This document shows, one piece after another, positions 58,021 to 64,000 of a DNA stretch of 64,000 nucleotides (the first letter of the stretch is position 1; each line of letters opens with the position of its first letter). Origin of the DNA: Rhinopithecus roxellana (Eukaryota > Chordata > Mammalia > Primates > Cercopithecidae). A model generated the notes under the pieces. It ran no database searches. It was not told where the DNA came from and saw only the letters and a program-made list of their open reading frames with translations. The translations under genes and the position numbers were made by a program. Location: NCBI RefSeq assembly GCF_007565055.1, contig NC_044553.1, positions 45,001,420 through 45,065,419 of the forward strand. The letters are read 5' to 3'.

Positions 58021-58599
58021 AAACAGGTCTGGAAGCAGACCACAGCGTATGTCAGAATTGATAATACGATAAATACGGCATTTCAAATCAGTAAGGAAAT
58101 TATAGTCAATTAACAGATCTAGGATAAATATCCATTATATTTTTACCCTTATGCTACACAATAAAACAAATTCAAGATGTACTACATTTAAGTATATATT
58201 AAAAAGTAAACCCTAGAAATATTTATATGAACTAGAATATATTTACTGTATTATAGTAATTATACTGATGTAATGGTTTATTTGGTACTTTGGTGGGAAA
58301 AGTTTTTCTAAGTATAAAAAAAGGAAGGAACCATGAAAGGAAATTGGTAATTTGAATATCTAAACATTAAGAATTTCTGTATGTCAGAATTAGCAAAAAA
58401 TCAAAAATGTAAGTGTCAAAAGGACAAAAATATTTTCTATCTACAGCCAAAAGGTTAATATCCTTAAAATACAAAAGTTCTTCTACCAATGAGAAAAAGA
58501 TGATTTATTCAATTGCTGAATAAGAAATAAGATGGAAGTGGCTATTAAATATGTAAAAAATTAAATTTCTGTAACAATCAAGGATAGCTTAGATGTAGT

Positions 58600-58740
58600 A
58601 GGACCTGTAAGCTCTTTATGAGTCTGTTTCTCCTTCTATCAAATGGGAATGATAATAGAACCTACCTGTTAGGGTTCTGTTAGGACCAAATGAGAAAATC
58701 CATGTAAAGATTCCAATAAACGTGCCACAAATATTAGACT
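58600..58740 (+). mobile_element. MIR SINE
   Basis: GAGTCTGTTTCTCCTTCTATCAAATGGGAATGATAATAGAACCTACC, TGTTAGGGTTCTGTTAGGACC, AAATGAGAAAATCCATG, AAACGTGCCACAAAT. Good MIR order. Confidence 0.8.
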
Positions 58741-58779
58741 TTGCCATTTTTATTATTCAAAGTATTCATGGTGTATTTT

Positions 58780-59000
58780 TAAGTTAAAAAAAGATTTAAA
58801 ATGTACATTTAGTACGATGCCATTTTATTAAAACACCACTCAGGTGTGCACACACAGATACACAAGGAAATACTTGAAGATTTTAGAAGTTGTCTTTTGA
58901 TTGTGGCCTTAGGAATAATTGTTATCTTCTACATTTCTACATTTTCTAAAATTTTCACAGTAATATGTATTGATATATCAATTTAAAAAATTTAAAGATA
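58780..59000 (+). mobile_element. Old L1M LINE 3' end
   Basis: ACATTTAGTACGATGCCATTTTATT, GAAATACTTGAAGATTTTAG, CTACATTTCTACATTTTCTAAAATTTTCACAGTAATATG. Matches an L1M tail and probably continues the element from 56105. Confidence 0.55.
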
Positions 59001-59464
59001 TAAATGCTCATCTTTGATTAATTATTGAATGGCCCCAAATAGTTTCTTAAATTTGCTTGGGGCTGATTTGTTTCCGAAGCCAGAATCCATCTTCAAAACT
59101 GCTGCCCAGAGCATGGAAAGATCTCTAAATTCTTTGCTTCACTTCTAGCCCAATGGCAGAATCTCTTTTGCTTGTCCAAATTGTGTGAAATTATTACCCA
59201 GAAAGGATTTAGAATGCTAACTGAAGTACTTTGGTAGAACTGGATTGTGACGGACTCATTCCAAGTAGGTCAAAATGATGCAATAGGGGTACATCTGTGG
59301 AGCAGGGACCGCTGGTGTAGGGGCATCTTGCTCACTGCAGTCCTGGTCCTCCTTCCAGGTACTGTGTCCTGGTTCTGCTCCTCAACCGATTCCCTTTCTC
59401 ATCTCTCATGTTCCCCTGTGGTCTTTCCCATTGCCCACTGCTCCTGTTTTGTGGGAAAATTGCT
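59001..59464. other. Unique sequence
   Basis: Nothing recognised. Confidence 0.5.
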
Positions 59465-59600
59465 AAACCCGAGTTTCAGTCTCCTCATATGCAAAATGGG
59501 GTGAATGATGCCTTCACCATGGGATTACTTGGCAGACACTTAGGACAATGCCTGACATATAGTAGGTGTTTACTAAATGGATGTTTTCATTCTTGTGCTC
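59465..59600 (+). mobile_element. MIR SINE
   Basis: GAGTTTCAGTCTCCTCATATGCAAAATGGGGTGAATGATGCC, ACTTAGGACAATGCCTGACATATAGTAGGTGTTTACTAAATGG. Clear MIR core and tail. Confidence 0.85.
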
Positions 59601-60529
59601 ACTCTTCAAATGTCAACATACAGAATGATATGTTGACTTTTTCTTGTTTCTGGTGTAGGAATTGGAGAGCAAGCTCTGGTGTTGAGATGAAGTTCACCTT
59701 TGCCCATATCTGGATAGGTTACTTCTAAATAACTTCAATTAAACAAGTGTTCACCAAACCTGTATTATAGCTTGTCCCTGAAATAAACAAATCAAGAGCA
59801 TATCATCAGGTCACCTGGGGTAGTATGCCTATTGCATTGCCTCCCTACTCACTGTCCCTCCCCCACAGGCCCTGCCATAGACCTAGATGGTCATATATTG
59901 TCTCAGGAGAGCCACTGCCTTCCCTGAGCACACCTGATTAGACCAGGATAGGCTTCTGACACAAGGGCCACCAAATGAGCTATGGCTGACTATGTCATGT
60001 CTGTGGCCCATGATAATGTCAGGGGGCATACTCTTTTTACTCTACTTCCGTTATTCTGGAAATACTCTCTGGGCTTTCCTCTGCCCTAGGGAGTGACTTA
60101 CCTGATCATCTTGGGAGGGGGCTGTCTCCAGGGGCCATGAATTTTGCTGAGTCTCCAACGGTTGTCCCCTGAGTGATTTGCAGGACAGGGTAAAGGTTCC
60201 CATTTCAGATCCTACTGCCTGTGACAGGTGGTAGTGTGCCCACACACAGGATCTTCTTAGTGGGCCCATTGGCTCTTCACTGATTCATTCTCCAGCCTGG
60301 ATTCCATCAACAAAAAGGGTGATCTATTGGGTTCCATTGACTCCTTGTTTTATTTCTCAGTTTATTCAAAACTTGAGTAGAGAAGACAAGTTTTCCTTAT
60401 TGGAGGTGGCCTCTATGATCGCGACATATCTAACATGAAAAAAGCAGATGGGCCCATCAAATCATCTCTCATACATACAGAGACTGAATTAGGCAGTGCT
60501 TTTCATTAAATTCTCAACAGAAAACTCCC
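59601..60529. other. Unique sequence
   Basis: No recognised repeat or gene. Confidence 0.5.
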
Positions 60530-60945
60530 ACATGTCCAGATGGGACATGGACAGGCATATTCACAGCAACATTGAGGAATTGGAAACTAGCTATATATTT
60601 ATGAACAGGGATCAGTAAATGTTATTTCTTTTTATTATTTATTTGATGGAATATGTATAGTGGTTAATAGGGATCAGCTAGATTGATATGTGTCAATATG
60701 GATGTAAATCCAAATCATTATGTTGAGTGAAAGAAGAAAGCCATACCATGTGATATTTATGAAAGTGAAAACACACTTGAAGGAGAATAGCATGCATTGT
60801 GTGTGTGTGAAAGAGAACTAAGAAGTCTCCACATCAACACAATGACAGTGATGGTGACAGGGACAGTGATCTGTTCAGAAGAGAGAGAGAGAGGTGGGAA
60901 ATAGGGTTTGGTTGGTCCAAGAGAATTTTGTCTGTAATATTTTGC
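60530..60945 (+). mobile_element. Old L1M LINE fragment
   Basis: Sense L1M: CACAGCAACATTGAGGAATTGGAAACTAGC, TTGATGGAATATGTATAG, GATCAGCTAGATTGATATGTGTCAATATGGATG, TATGTTGAGTGAAAGAAGAAAGCC. The L1PA at 60946 inserted into its right end. Confidence 0.7.

Positions 60946-64000
<3,055 letters not shown>

Overview
This window looks like nuclear DNA from an Old World monkey (Cercopithecidae). It is full of primate repeats: Alu J, S and Y elements, a free left Alu monomer, L1PA/L1PB and older L1M LINEs, L2, MIR, MaLR LTRs and hAT DNA transposons. Both AluY copies (13883-14163 and 19913-20209) carry a set of bases that I recall as typical of cercopithecid AluY (AluYRa-like) rather than human AluY. 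The species cannot be fixed from this.

I find no host gene I can support: no convincing exon, no rRNA, tRNA or snRNA gene, no CRISPR array, no bacterial or viral operon. Every open frame is short (the longest is 184 codons, at 7413-7967 on the minus strand) and is better explained as chance or as repeat sequence. The window is therefore intergenic, or lies inside a long intron. The only recognisable protein-coding sequence is decayed L1 ORF2, in four places: 38199-39389 (+), 51877-54930 (twin-primed), 56105-58590 (+) and 60946-64000 (-).

Layout. 1-10 kb: mostly unique sequence with scattered MIR, L2, one AluJ, one truncated Alu, a MaLR LTR (8372-8679) and a small CpG cluster (7018-7380). 10-20 kb: hAT remnants, a MER20 split by an L1 fragment, a fossil Alu monomer inside a MIR, a monkey-type AluY, one MLT1 LTR nested in another, an L1M tail, an AluS and a probable solitary LTR. 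20-33 kb: the second monkey-type AluY next to an L1M tail, a 30-bp minisatellite, an L1M/AluJ/MER composite (24.0-25.9 kb), an L2 split by an L1P fragment, a G-rich tract, a near-perfect 67-bp inverted repeat (30372/31194) and an AluS. 33-51 kb: MIR, L2 and hAT remnants, an L1M with clean target-site duplications, Alus and several unique stretches. 51-64 kb: LINE-dominated, with a twin-primed L1, an old L1M broken up by later insertions, and a young L1PA that runs off the right edge.

No new biological system is evident. What merits a second look is structural: the inverted local copy of an ancient LTR segment, a hairpin-templated 20-bp palindrome inside an L1, the twin-primed L1, several perfect hairpins and short tandem duplications, and one protein-like antisense stretch near 32.15-32.75 kb that I could not identify. 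Subfamily names are from memory of consensus sequences and should be confirmed with RepeatMasker.
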